Assembly (NCBI GenBank): GCA_004835665.1
Contig: RBKR01000013.1
Span: 744,001 to 808,000, forward strand
Direction: 5' to 3'
Length of the DNA: 64,000 nucleotides
Source: Phoma sp. XZ068
Lineage: Eukaryota > Ascomycota > Dothideomycetes > Pleosporales > Didymellaceae
The position numbers and the translations under genes are program-made. Below are positions 23,901 to 35,250 of this stretch, one piece after another (position 1 is the first letter of the stretch; every line of letters starts with the position of its first letter). The notes beneath the pieces were generated by a model. The model made no database searches. It was given only the letters and a program-made list of their open reading frames with translations, and had not been told where the DNA came from.

Positions 23901-25395
23901 GACACGACACCTCTCGGACGCATTACGAACCGTTTCTCGAAGGATATTGATGTCATGGACAACACCCTTACCGACGCGATCCGCATGTACTTCCTGACGC
24001 TCGCCATGATCATATCTGTGTTCATCCTGATCATCGCCTACTATTACTACTACGCCATTGCCCTTGGACCACTGTTCATCTTCTTCATCTTCTCGGCTGC
24101 CTTCTACAGGTCCTCGGCCCGCGAAGTCAAGCGTCACGAAGCTGTACTGCGAAGTACGGTATTCGCGCGCTTTGGTGAGGCCGTCATGGGTACACCCACT
24201 ATCCGCGCCTACGGCCTGCAGGACCAGTTCTCTCGTACCGTACGAGAGGCCGTTGACGACATGAACAGCGCCTACTACCTCACCTTCGCCAACCAGCGCT
24301 GGCTAAGCACTCGTCTAGACGTTGTGGGTATCCTACTTGTCTTCACCACCGGTATTTTAGTCGTAACGTCTCGGTTCTCTGTCAACCCTAGTATCGCCGG
24401 TTTGGTTCTATCATACATCCTCACCATCGTCCAGATGATCCAGTTCACCGTTCGTCAGTTGGCTGAAGTGGAGAACAACATGAACTCCACGGAGCGCATT
24501 TACCACTATGGCACCAAGCTCGAGGAGGAGGCACCTCTCCATACCGATGTCCAAGTTCGACCGACTTGGCCTGAGCATGGCGAGATTGTCTTCGACAACG
24601 TTGAGATGCGCTATCGCGATGGCTTGCCCCTGGTGTTAAAAGGTCTGAGCATGCATGTTCGTGCTGGCGAACGCATTGGTGTTGTGGGACGCACGGGAGC
24701 GGGTAAAAGTTCCATCATGTCTGCTCTCTTCCGTCTTCAGGAGCTGGCAGCTGGTTCTATCACCATCGATGGTATGGACATCAGTAAGATTGGTTTGCAA
24801 GATCTACGGTCGAACCTGGCCATCATCCCACAGGATCCCACTCTCTTCAAGGGAACTGTAAGTGACATTGAAACATCCTTCAAGGCAAAGTTGCTAACAC
24901 TCCACACAGATTCGAAGCAACCTGGATCCATTCCATATGAAGACCGATCTCGAATTGTGGTCTTCCCTGCGTCAGGCCGATCTGGTGTCAAACGATGCGG
25001 AGATGGGCGATAAGACTGGACGCATCCATCTCGACTCTGTTGTCGAGGAGGAAGGACTCAACTTCTCTCTGGGACAGCGTCAACTGCTTGCTCTAGCTCG
25101 CGCACTTGTTCGCGGGTCGCAGATTATTGTCTGCGACGAAGCAACGTCAAGCGTCGATTTCGAGACGGATCAAAAGATCCAGCAGACCATCGTGGAGGGC
25201 TTTGCCGGAAAAACTCTCCTCTGCATTGCGCATCGGCTCAAAACCATCATCAACTATGACCGCATTTGTGTCATGGATCAAGGTCAGATTGCCGAACTCG
25301 ACACACCTATCAACCTATATGATCAGGGTGGTATCTTCAAGGGCATGTGTGAGCGCAGTGGGATCCGGAGGGAGGACTTCTTTGGGAAGCACTAG
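20994..25395 (+). CDS. ABCC-family transporter, Yor1-like
   Basis: 1449-residue full-size ABC exporter of the MRP/Yor1 type, usually at the plasma membrane and exporting organic anions or drugs. Exons are 20994-24857 and 24910-25395. Two halves each have membrane spans plus a nucleotide-binding domain. NBD1: Walker A GSVGSGKSS, signature VSGGQKQR, Walker B with DDPLSAVD. NBD2: GRTGAGKSS, FSLGQRQ, Walker B with DEATSSVD. The Asp in place of catalytic Glu in NBD1 is the usual degenerate ABCC site. A Lys/Glu-rich insert lies just before NBD1 and another between NBD1 and the second membrane domain. KFFGWE in the first membrane domain supports the Yor1 group. It lacks the extra N-terminal TMD0. 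Start chosen at the first ATG (MSSSTSSF). Confidence 0.94.
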
Positions 25396-27183
25396 GGACC
25401 CTTGGCGTACGATAGAAGCACAGGTGCAGGCAGCGTGCTCTGTTGCCACCACCGCTTGTTATCGCGCTTCGATGGAGGGGTTCTTAGCACCCGCATCCAC
25501 CGTCACCGGCTTGATTTGTACACTAATTTTGCGTGACTTCCTTGTTGTGGACGCGGTCTGATTGACGCGCATGAGCATGGCGTTTGTAGCGGCATTTTGG
25601 GGACGGGCTTCCACCAGTGTTGGGCTCGGCATGGCATGTCTAGCGAGGGTCTGTTTCGCAGCAGCGGACTGAGAACCGAAGAAAAAGTCAACAATAATTG
25701 CCAATATAATGAGCTGAATATGCAATGTTTGGTATCCCATAGTTCACGTCCAGAAGCTGGCTGCGTTTAGCCAGGTACAGGCGTGCGCTGTCATGTGGTG
25801 TTCAGCTGCTGAGGGCGAGGCTGCAGGTTCGATAAACCTTCACCAGCGGCAACGAGGTTTGAACCGGCAGCGCAAAACGTGGTAGGATTTATTAGTGGCT
25901 TGGTGTCAAAGCACCTCTTCCCCAAGCGGCTTTTGCAGCAGTTGGGGGCCGGTCCGCCAATAGTCCCAAGAAATTCAGAAACATTAATGAGAGCAGCTGG
26001 CACCATCAGGCGCGTAAATTCGCTATCGCAAGGCTGCTGTTGGGTGTGGCACTGCGGCGCTGCCGACGCACGCAGTCGAGACGCTGTTCCAGACGTCTGG
26101 AAGCTCGTCGGAAAAACGACTCCGCGTGCGTCTTCCGTGACGACGAGGCAGGCAGGTTACTTGCCTTTAATGGCGCGGCAAGCTGCATGAAGTCAAGGCG
26201 CCGCCGTGGCTCTCGGCCAGCCTCTCCGCATGGGCGTGATCTCGTTAACGCGCCCAAGCAATTGGAGCCCTGAACGGTCTAACCGCAACTGGACTCGGCC
26301 GCGCTCATGCTTGTGAGCCAAGCTCCAGTGGTTCAGCACGGATTCTAGACCAAGCGAGCTTGACTTACTTGAGTGCGGCGATGTTCAGGGACGCCGTGAC
26401 GAGTCCATGGGACGGCTGCAGCAACGTTAAAAGTCTTTGTTCTCTGGGCTGCGATGGGCTCCCCGGTCTGCGACAAGACGGCATCAAGGCACAAGAAGAG
26501 CGGTGTTTGAAACAGGAGTGACGTTGGCCGTAGAGGACGCTGAGAGTGGAGCGCTGCTGCGACAAACGAGTGCGAGCAGAGAGAACAATAGCGGCTCAGC
26601 CTATCAAACGAAAGGGCCGAGAATCGTCACTTTGCAGGGAGCATGCTTCATTGGGCCTAGCAGACCGATCGGCCCTCTAGCCTGGAACTCAGCGTTCGCT
26701 CAGACCTTCCCCCGGCCTAGGGCCTGGAGTTCTCCTCCAAGCTCATTATCATGGCCTGCGCCCACCAGCTACGCTCCTTTTGCTAGCCGTTCCATTTTGC
26801 TCCCGCTGCACTCTCGTCGCTCTCTGCCACTTCCCCCGCAGCAATTGTAGCTGAAGCACGCCGGTCGACCAGCTACATCCTCTACCTGTGCTGTTTGCTC
26901 CTTCCTTGTGAACGGCACGCTTCTTATCTTGAATCTTCCCTCTCAGGAGTGAACTACCTCACGGCAGTCGATACCAAGCCAAGTCACCTGACCCGCGTGT
27001 CATTCTTGCTGTGGACTCAGCTTTGATCGCCCAACGTTGCACAGCATTGCTCCACTGCATCGGCAGTCAGCCATCTTTGGACAAGGGTTCTCCTGACACT
27101 TTAACCCTGCGCACACCACGATTGCACACACCGTCCTTGTGAACACACTTCGCTTTGCGTGGAACACTCCTTCCCCCACAGCA
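25396..27183. other. Gene-poor intergenic region
   Basis: 1.8 kb between the ABC transporter and a membrane-anchored protein. The only weak candidate gene is at 25459-25740 (minus strand, listed separately). The stretch 26700-27180 is pyrimidine-rich and probably carries the promoter and 5' leader of the downstream gene. Confidence 0.5.
25459..25740 (-). CDS. Possible small secreted protein (weak candidate)
   Basis: 93-codon open frame on the strand opposite the ABC gene. The N-terminus has a hydrophobic stretch (IQLIILAIIVDFFFG) followed by small residues (SQSAAA), like a signal peptide or single membrane anchor. The remaining residues are polar and basic with no cysteines, so it is not a typical Cys-rich effector. 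No family recognised and no splice support. It could be a chance open frame. Confidence 0.25.
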   Translation of the reverse strand: MGYQTLHIQLIILAIIVDFFFGSQSAAAKQTLARHAMPSPTLVEARPQNAATNAMLMRVNQTASTTRKSRKISVQIKPVTVDAGAKNPSIEAR

Positions 27184-27792
27184 ATGGCAGCAAACAACGA
27201 AAAGTACGAGCCCGTCACCTTTGGCGTCACCATTGAGGGCACCACCGAGGTCCCCAAGTCAACACCCTCGCCCGCACCCTTGCCCCCGTCGTCCAACGCG
27301 TCGACTATGACGACAGCCACAGCAGACGCCGCCACGAAGGAGATGGCCATCGACTCGTCGAACCCCTACTCTGCCTTCTACAAGCACCCAGATGCCCGTC
27401 GCTCCTTGGACAATGTCAGTGCACCCCAGAGCAAGACACACCTCGGTATCAACACGTACGAGCGCGACCTGGAGGCCGGCGGTGCCCCACTATCAGCCGC
27501 CACCACACAGCAACTACCCAAGGTCTCAGTTGACGGCCGCGTCAAGGAGGTCAAGGAATGCACAATGTGGCCGTCAAGGCAAGCTGTGCTCGACAAGCGA
27601 CGAGACCACAAGCGCAAGAAGGGCTGCAACCTCTTCCAGGGCTTGACCGGCAAGCAGAGGCTGTGGATCAAGATCATCATTGGTCTCCTTGTCATTGGCG
27701 CTGCGGTTGGTCTTGGTGTAGGCATCTCCCGAGCCGTCGGCGGCGGCGTGTGGGCGGGTGAGGGCAGAAGCAAAGAGATCCCGCACAACTGA
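27184..27792 (+). CDS. Uncharacterised protein with C-terminal transmembrane helix
   Basis: 202-residue single-exon protein that I do not identify. The N-terminal 130 residues are polar, rich in Ser, Thr, Pro and Ala, and probably disordered. The middle contains basic residues (DKRRDHKRKKG). A hydrophobic, glycine-rich helix (IKIIIGLLVIGAAVGLGVG, about 163-181) lies close to the C-terminus, suggesting a single-pass or tail-anchored protein with the bulk in the cytosol. The basic stretch before the helix fits that topology. The start is the first ATG in frame with good context (GCAATGGC). An intron-like GT...AG pair downstream falls in the 3' UTR. Confidence 0.75.
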   Translation: MAANNEKYEPVTFGVTIEGTTEVPKSTPSPAPLPPSSNASTMTTATADAATKEMAIDSSNPYSAFYKHPDARRSLDNVSAPQSKTHLGINTYERDLEAGGAPLSAATTQQLPKVSVDGRVKEVKECTMWPSRQAVLDKRRDHKRKKGCNLFQGLTGKQRLWIKIIIGLLVIGAAVGLGVGISRAVGGGVWAGEGRSKEIPHN

Positions 27793-29614
27793 GTCCTCAA
27801 TGGGCTCCGTTAAGAACAGCACTGTCACAGGTTCGTTTCTCCACATTGCGCAAACTTGGAAACACAGCTAACAACTGCTAGAGTCACTCAACAACACTCG
27901 AGTATACCCATCGACCACGTCTACGTGCTTACTTTCTTCGACATCATTATGATATCCCCTTTTTACTGTTCATTGCTTGTACCTAATGTACATATTTCTG
28001 CGCGCTTGTTCATATTTCAACGGGGCACATCTGGGGTCACGGCGCACTGGGCGCACTTTATTGGGCATATCAATGCATTTGGGCAAGGATCAATGAGCTT
28101 GGAGTTTACAAGGAGTTCCCGTTTCCTACAGGTGCGACAGATCAGAGTAGAGCTACAACGCACGAGAGAGACGGGTCAATCGAATCTCGCCTTTGCTGTT
28201 ACAGCAAGGCTGAACTCCACCATCGCAATCTCTGCATTGTTGCATCTGCACGTCATCCTGAACACACTCATGTCACAGCCTCAACAGCTCCGCTGAACCC
28301 ACTCATCGTGCAATGTCGCGCGCACGGTTTGTTCCACTTGTATTGGAGACCCATCCGCAAACAAAGCATTATTGACGTGCCCATTGACGTGCCCGTCGAC
28401 CATGCGAAACGCGGACGTCGAAACCAACGCCACCATCACATGTCTTCGCATGCATAGCCCTCCCACCCAACAAACGCCACAGCCCGGCAGCCGCCGAACC
28501 ACAAAATACGACGGACGTATTCCAAACGCCAAAAATCTCCTTTGAAAGGATCAGGGACATCACAATGAAAGGATGACGGCCGAAATTCGACCAACCGGGA
28601 AATTACCCTGGTCCCTGCGTTTCATTGGAATTATGGGGTTTGAGGACTGTGCGTTGCCGTTCCCGAATCCACAAACCGTGCGTCGTCCATCGCGAGGGCG
28701 ATCCGAATACGCGACCGTATTTGCTCGTGTTTTTTTCTTGTGTACGGTGGGGTTGTTTGTTTAGTTTAGGGGTCTTGCGGTATGTGTTGACAGGGTAGTG
28801 ATGGGGATTGTGTTGGTAGGAAAATGAGGAATGCTGTGGTGTGATCCATTGTGTCGGTATCCATGGGCCGGGTTTGGTCGGAAGAGGAAGTACATGTAGG
28901 TCTTGGTGTAATTACTGGAATTGGTCGGAGCAATTGTTCGGTGTTCATCATGGTGATGTAAATTTCCGTTTTGTTGGCATGGCGTCCTGGCATGCGAGTT
29001 ACAGTGAGCAAGTGTGATCGACATAATACCTAGTAAATCTAGTTCTCCTTGCATGCTCACTGCGCACTTCTTGGACAGGGTGTATCTATTGGACGTGGTG
29101 GTCATGCAGCAGCGGCACTATTGCTGGTGGTTTCTTATAGATATTTTCAGATTGCCTTTTGCAGGCGAGGTAGTACGTGATGCACGCTCGAATCATTACA
29201 TCTGCTATACTAACGAGGTCTCCCGCCTGTAATGATTTCTATCTCTCTGTATGTCTTCTGGTACGACTCGCCATTGTAACGACAGCCGAGTCTTTGGTAA
29301 ATTGTTTAAGTATGCTTGATATCCTTGTTCGATCATTATATGAATGGGTAACCAACCTTATGATGATCATGAGAACAGTGGTGGAGTGTAAGTATTTCGA
29401 TGTAGTTGGCTCTTAGGAGGGTGCTTCTATTATCCTTGGCCTGTACCATTTCCATTGAGGATATTATGAACAATTGTCTTAGAGATCTATGGTATCAATA
29501 TGTCAAAACGTAGCAGCTTCTTTACTGCTTTCGTTGTGACTCTTGGCTGTTCCTGATATGGTCTCAGATGGATGCTTCATCCTCGATTAAATGCTTTGTG
29601 CAATGCGATAGGTT
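27793..29614. other. Gene-free intergenic region
   Basis: 1.8 kb without a convincing gene, between the membrane-anchored protein and the 3' end of BEM46. Open frames are up to about 146 codons but have no domain-like composition. A perfect 12-nt tandem duplication sits at 28371-28394. Confidence 0.5.
28371..28394. repeat. Perfect 12-nt tandem duplication containing TGACGTG
   Basis: Two adjacent copies of attgacgtgccc. Each carries TGACGTG, a core resembling bZIP (CRE/UPR-type) binding sites. It lies about 580 bases past the nearest upstream stop codon and no promoter is assigned to it. Confidence 0.7.
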
Positions 29615-30669
29615 CTACGCTGAAACGAATTTCCCCAAGAAATCATCAATATACTGGAAATATCCTGGCTCTGCCACTGTATCGTTGTGACTTCCGTTAG
29701 GGAGGTCCCGCCATGTCTTCGGAGCTTTGCAGACCTTGTACAAGCGGGCCATATGGGCGGGTCTGTTGTAGTAGATGAGCGATCACATTCCAATTTGTAA
29801 TACATTCTGGGTACAGAGTGGAGGACTTACGGGACAATTTCGTCTTTCAACCCGCTCAAGAACAGGAACGGTACTTGTGTGATAGTTGGTAGTGTCTCTT
29901 CGCTGGGCCATATCTGGTGGCAAAGTGGCGCAAGGAATCGAGCAGGAGGGAATGCACTGCGAAGTGTTAGATGTTGAGGTGGCTTCAACAAGAAACGTTG
30001 ACGACTCACGATGGTATGAGTTTCCTGATCGAGGTGAATGTATTTTCCAGAACAACGCCAGCAATGTCGCCATGTTTCTGGTTACGAGAAGCCAGTCCAA
30101 TAGCTACAGCACCTCCAATGCTCTGTCCGTAGATAACTATGCGTGTACCTCGGAGTTCTGACCGGTTACGAATATAATCGAGACCTGTCTGAGCATCGAT
30201 CATAAGCCCCTTTTCGTTAGGATTACCAGACGATAAGCCATAACCGCGATACTGAAGCATAAGTACGTTGCAACGAAGCTCATTCGTAAGTATCTTAGCA
30301 ATTGGAAGTCGATAGCCGATGTTGCCAGCATTGCCGTGAAACATCAGAACGGTCACGTTGCGCGCATGTTGCTTGTTTGGGCGAATGTAGAAAGCGCTGA
30401 GTGACTCGCCATCGGGCGTAGGGATGAATAACTCTTCATAGTCAGTAAGACCAAATTGAGAAGGTCGTGGAACGTTAGTCCGAGCATCAGGCGGAAACGC
30501 TCTGGGGTATATGAGCTCACTGGTAACGTTAGTGGAGTGCAACTGTGTCATGAAGTGAGACATACTTCTGCTTGAAGTATAGTAGACCACTACAAAGCGC
30601 CGCAATACCGGAAGAGGCGAGGAGAGGGATCCGCAAGTACGACACAAACGTGTCCAGGGCGGTACCCAT
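29615..30669 (-). CDS. BEM46: Bem46-type alpha/beta hydrolase
   Basis: 295-residue alpha/beta hydrolase of the Bem46/ABHD13 family, usually membrane-anchored and linked to cell polarity in fungi. Exons are 30566-30669, 30010-30519, 29831-29956 and 29615-29762. N-terminal hydrophobic anchor (LLASSGIAALCSGLLYF). Then MFHGNAGNIG (oxyanion region), nucleophile GQSIGG, acid in GLKDEIVP, and catalytic His in NGSHND on the last exon. Each junction keeps frame and restores a family-like sequence (for example LIPSAFPPARFLAP and KDEIVPPAHM). It is divergent from PRE3. The natural substrate of the family is unknown. Confidence 0.94.
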
Positions 30670-31072
30670 GTTGAGTGATATATTCCGGGGGATCTGCTGA
30701 TGGGGTACGCCGTGAAAGTAGTTGCAGTCTCTCTGGTGGCTCGTGGGCATGAGCCAATAGGGAAAGCGTCCTATTTTTACTTCTCCATGGGCTCAAGCGG
30801 TTTTTGACAGCAAGCTGACGTCCACAAGTGTCGATTCGAGTTGCTCACAATGAAGCACAAGTGATGGGTGTCGTCGATGCGGTACGGCAGGCCAGTAAGC
30901 CCCACTTCGCAAGCGCGATGGAGGCGCCAAGACCCAGGCTGTAGCTGTTGCGCGTTTACCAGCTTCAACTCCACGCCGACCACCGCACAGCTTCCTCATC
31001 GCCCACACCACAGTCCCAGAACCTCGTCTTCGTGCAGACCCCACTTCTTACCTGCAACCAGCTTACGCCGCC
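30670..31072. promoter_or_regulatory. Bidirectional promoter BEM46/PRE3
   Basis: 403 bases between divergent start codons. I looked for the yeast proteasome element GGTGGCAAA here and do not see it. Confidence 0.55.
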
Positions 31073-31964
31073 ATGATGATGTCCACCGGAATGCTAGGAG
31101 AGGGTACCTGGCCTTGCCCCATCACACAAGCTTGATACTCACACGCGCTGCGCAGATGGCATTCATGTCGACATGAACCACCTGAAGAAGGGTGAAGTCA
31201 AGTAAGAACCATCACTTGAGGCTTAGAAGAGCTCTGCTGACCAACTATCACAGCCTGGGTACCTCCATGTCCGCTGATGCCGCCCCCGCCATCCTACCTT
31301 TTCTGACACCTTGAACAGTATGGCGATCAACTTCAAGGACGGTGTGATATTAGCGGCAGACAGTAGAACGACGACCGGCGCCTACATTGCGAACCGAGTC
31401 ACCGACAAGCTCACACAAGTTCACGACACCATCTGGTGTTGTAGATCCGGCTCGGCGGCAGACACACAGGCTGTCGCTGACATCGTACACTACCATCTCG
31501 GCATGTACGGCATCACCAACGACGAACCACCAACAACACAGACCGCGGCAGCCATCTTCCAGGAGCTCTGCTACTCGAACAAGGACTCTCTCTCGTGAGT
31601 GATGTGACGAATTTGCGTAGGATATGACTGATCGTTGTATAGGGCTGGTTTGATCATTGCTGGATGGGACCACAAGCACGGCGGCCAGGTTTACTCGATC
31701 CCACTTGGAGGTTCTCTACACAAGCAGGCGTACGCGATTGGCGGGTCGGGGTCTACATACATCTACGGATACTGTGACGCAAACTGGAGGGAGCATATGA
31801 CAGAAGCGGAGGGCATCAAGTTCGTCAAGGGCGCGCTCTCTGAGGCTATCAAGTGGGATGGCAGCTCTGGTGGTGTAATTCGGATGGTGGTGCTCACAGC
31901 CACTGGCGCACAGCGACATCTGTACCTCCCAGACCAGAACTACGAGGGCCCAGGCAGGCAGTAG
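31073..31964 (+). CDS. PRE3: 20S proteasome subunit beta-1 (Pre3/PSMB6), caspase-like
   Basis: 229-residue precursor of the catalytic beta-1 subunit, made with a propeptide that is self-cleaved before Thr1. Exons are 31073-31103, 31156-31201, 31254-31268, 31319-31594 and 31643-31964. Spliced N-terminus: MMMSTGMLGEDGIHVDMNHL, then KKGEVNLGTSIMAINFKDG, where the Thr of GTS is the nucleophile. RSGSAADTQA, GSGSTYIYGYCD and SSGGVIRMVVL are beta-1 hallmarks. The 15-nt third exon encodes only LGTS plus most of the next Ile, that is, the cleavage site itself. Its downstream donor (GTCCGC) is poor. Start: three ATGs in a row of in-frame choices; I took the first. Confidence 0.95.
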
Positions 31965-32795
31965 TTTGCCGTGGCTAGAGGGTGAAGATGCGTTCAAGAC
32001 AAAAGACATAGATCTGTAGCTCTGAGCGAGGCATGACCATTATGATGAAATGAAGCCTTGTACAAAACTGGTGACGGTCGACAACATGGGTCCAATCGAC
32101 GATGGAAAGCGCTATTCTCACATGTACCAGCTGTTTAGTAGTCGGAGCAGCATTGGCCATTAGTTGGGTCGCGGCCTCGATGTGGAGTAACCCAATCAAC
32201 GCTTGGCTTTTTGTGCATCGCTCATCCAACTAAACGTTCACGTGGGGCATCTCGCCATCCCAAGGCACGATTTGGACGGCATTGAATGTCGCCAGGTCAA
32301 GCCGACAGTAGAAGTTGGGAATCTGGATGAGGCTCGGCCAACGCGCCTCCGACACTCGTGCCGTCCAGGGTCTGGCGTAGTGCTTTTGGGCAGCCAGCAG
32401 ACAGGGTGCCGCCATATGACGAACCTAGTCTCCGCGCTACTGACCGAAACAACATCTAACCCTCAACACCACAACTGAGCCTACAGCCCACTTTTCTCCC
32501 CCTCACCCTGCTACAGACGCGTTGCCGTCCAATTCACTTTGATCACGGCAAGAAAGAGCTGGGCATGTCAATCGTGGTTTGTCCTTGAACCGTTGCGCTT
32601 CCCTGTCTGCGCCGGCTGGCTCTGCGACGATAAGAGCTTGTTCGCGCCGGCCGAACTCAACGCACTGCCTCACTCACCTGGCGCACGCCCAACACACGCT
32701 CCTTTCAAATCAAGACGGTGCTGGCATCGCGCCTTCCTCTGCAGCCCTCCGACTCAGTCACCCCCGTAGCACCCAATCGCCCTGCGATCCGCGGC
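31965..32795. other. Intergenic, PRE3 3' flank and cyclin promoter/5' leader
   Basis: 831 bases without a gene. The last 250 bases are C-rich and stay open in the cyclin frame from 32718 (GTG) without an ATG, consistent with a 5' leader. Confidence 0.55.
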
Positions 32796-34211
32796 ATGGG
32801 ATCGATAGTAGTGAGCGACTTCGGTGGGAACCACTTTCACAACCCCATCTTTGGCGGTAGCAGTGGACATCAGCAGGCACAGGAATCCCCCTCTACACAT
32901 TCGGGACGGCCCTCATCGTCAGTGAACGCGCCGCCTCGAGTCGTCGCTGACGTTCCAATGGCCGATGCGGGAGCCCCACCATCCAGCTCAACACCAGCTC
33001 AGCAATCGCAGCAGCATAGCCCCTCACAAGCTAGCCCACACCCTTCCAATCAGCAGCCCGCACCTCCTGCCAGCCCGCGCTTCCGCCCACACTCACAACA
33101 ACCTACTCCCTCCGCCCCACAACCTCGAACTGCGCCCTCATCCGGGTCAACTCCTGCCCAGAATGCATCAGCACACCCATCGCGCTCACCTGTCGAGTCG
33201 AACGCAGCGTCGCCGCGAAAGATCAAGGTCACCAGCTTGGCCCATATCCAGAGTTTCGCTGTCGATGAATCCAGCCCATTCTCCCAAACGCGCTCCCTAT
33301 CGAGGCGTCAACGGCGAGACCCCGCAGATGTTGGGCCACAATATGAGATCAGCGAAATGCCTGTCTCAGATATCATCGAGATGGTAGCCGGGTTGCTGAC
33401 CAAGATTACCACAACGAACGACCGGCAGCACGATCATTTGCATCGCCAGATACCGCCTGTGGACGGAGCATCTGGGCTGAGCCAACAGACTACCAGCGTA
33501 CTGGCTTTCCATGGCAAGAATGTACCCAGCATATCGATCCTGAGCTATCTCAGCCGCATACACAAGTACTGTCCTACCACCTACGAGGTGTTTCTTAGTC
33601 TCCTTGTGTACTTCGACAGAATGACGGAAAGAGTAAACGCTGGACCTATGCTTAGCCTCCGTCAGGCCAACCAACAGTCGTTGGAGCGCTCAGAAGCGGC
33701 TGCAACGGCAGCGTCAGCAGATGGTACTGTAGCCCAGCACTCCCCTACTGCTGCTCAAGCCGCAACACCACCACCATCTGGATCTTTAGGCAGGCCACAA
33801 GAACCTTCAGCCCAAGGCTCCCAACCCCCATCACCGCCGCAGCAAGACTTGGACTCTGACGGTTATAACCTTTCACATTTCTTTGTAGTTGACAGCTTCA
33901 ACATCCACCGACTCGTGATCGCGGGTGTCACTTGCGCGAGTAAATTCTTCTCTGACGTTTTCTATACCAACTCTAGATACGCAAAGGTATGTTATTGTTA
34001 GGCACACTTTCTTCCATGTAGCTAACATGTTTAGGTCGGTGGTCTTCCATTGGTAGAGCTTAACCATCTAGAGCTGCAATTCCTATTGCTCAACGACTTC
34101 CGCTTGGCGGTGCCTCTCGAAGAAATGGAGGCTTACGGAACGATGCTGGTTGAATTCTACGCACGAGAAGTAGTTGAACAACATGAGCGACAAAACGGAG
34201 GAAGGCAATAA
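32796..34211 (+). CDS. PHO80: Pho80-type cyclin (PREG/PHO85 cyclin family)
   Basis: 455-residue cyclin partner of a Pho85-type kinase, in fungi the repressor of phosphate starvation genes. Exons are 32796-33986 and 34035-34211. The first 190 residues are Pro/Ser/Gln-rich and disordered. The cyclin box starts near ISEMPVSDIIEMVAGLL and includes YLSRIHKYCPTTYEVFLSLL. It is interrupted by a Gln/Ala/Pro-rich insert (about bases 33660-33860) and resumes with FNIHRLVIAGVTCASKFFSD and NSRYAKVGGLPLVELN across the intron. The SKFFSD...NSRYAKVGG region is diagnostic of the Pho80/PCL group. The assignment to Pho80 rather than another Pcl is by resemblance. Confidence 0.87.
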
Positions 34212-35250
34212 TTCGACATACTGCGCATCCAGAAAAAGGAAGCGACTCACACCCGCACATTCACCAACTCCAACGCGACCGTGGCACAACAGATCGAAAC
34301 CACTGTGTCATACTGGACTCGAACCTGGCTACATGGGCACGGACGTAATGAACAAGAAGCGGTTTTCCCAGCGAAATCAATCGAATAGATGCGTCGCGAT
34401 TGCGACCTCGACCATTCGGGTATGGCATTGAAGTCTTCTCTAAGACTTCGGTCTCTTTTGGCCTGTTATTTTGAGCGAATTCCGGCTTTGCCAATATCCT
34501 AGATCGGACCTTCAACGCTGCTCAAGCCTTGGACTTCAGTAGTTCGAGGCACTCGTGAAATCTGATGAGATTACGACTACTTTCGTCAAGTGCTACATTT
34601 GCTCTCAGTTCTTTATTGCTTTCTTGAAGACCATTAGGGCGGCGTTCATAGAGGTGTTCGTGGGCGAACATATATCGTAACCAAGCGTAATTCATCTTGA
34701 AGATCTGCTGCCCCATGCTTGCGACCTGTGATATTCGAATGCGATGGAAGGAGACGCAATTTCCGCGTATGGCCCATCCCATGTGTACTCCATATGTCGC
34801 TTATGATTATTGCGAGATGATGTCTCTACCAAGCATTCATTGTAATAACGCTGGTCCGTACACACGAGCATTGACGAATCAAGTTGTTGCGGGGACCCTA
34901 CGTAAAGCTGGGGAGACCTTGGAGCACAACAACGAAGATCGACAATCCCTGGACGCACCGCACCAGATCCAGCCTTGCGAAGCCTGCCAACAATTAAATG
35001 TATCTCCTTCCTTCCTGTTCCATGATTGAAAATGAATCAAGTTCGTGTCTTGATCCTGTTAGAATTTTGCCGCTCAAACTGACGAACCGTGACGTCACAG
35101 GTGAATGACCACCTTCCTTCCGCGGGCAACTGCATAGCGCAACCTGTACCTGCGCAACTCCACCAACATCCACAATGAACACCTGAATATTCCTACAACT
35201 CTCCGTCGTCTCCGCAACCTATCTGCAGCCCGTGCTCTATCGCTGCTATC
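34212..35250. other. Intergenic, cyclin 3' flank and promoter of 35251 gene
   Basis: 1.04 kb with no gene seen. It contains a perfect CRE palindrome at 35089-35098, about 150 bases before the next start codon. Confidence 0.55.
35089..35098. promoter_or_regulatory. CRE-like palindrome GTGACGTCAC
   Basis: Perfect 10-base palindrome with the TGACGTCA core bound by ATF/CREB-type bZIP factors. It lies 152 bases upstream of the start codon at 35251. Use as a binding site is inferred from position and sequence only. Confidence 0.55.

Noticed and set aside
25820..25850. tRNA-like GGTTCGATAAACC
   Set aside because: It resembles a B box, but no A box, acceptor stem or anticodon arm could be built around it.
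26437..26850. 137-codon open frame upstream of the anchored protein gene
   Set aside because: Pro/Ser/Arg-rich without pattern, within a pyrimidine-rich probable promoter and leader.
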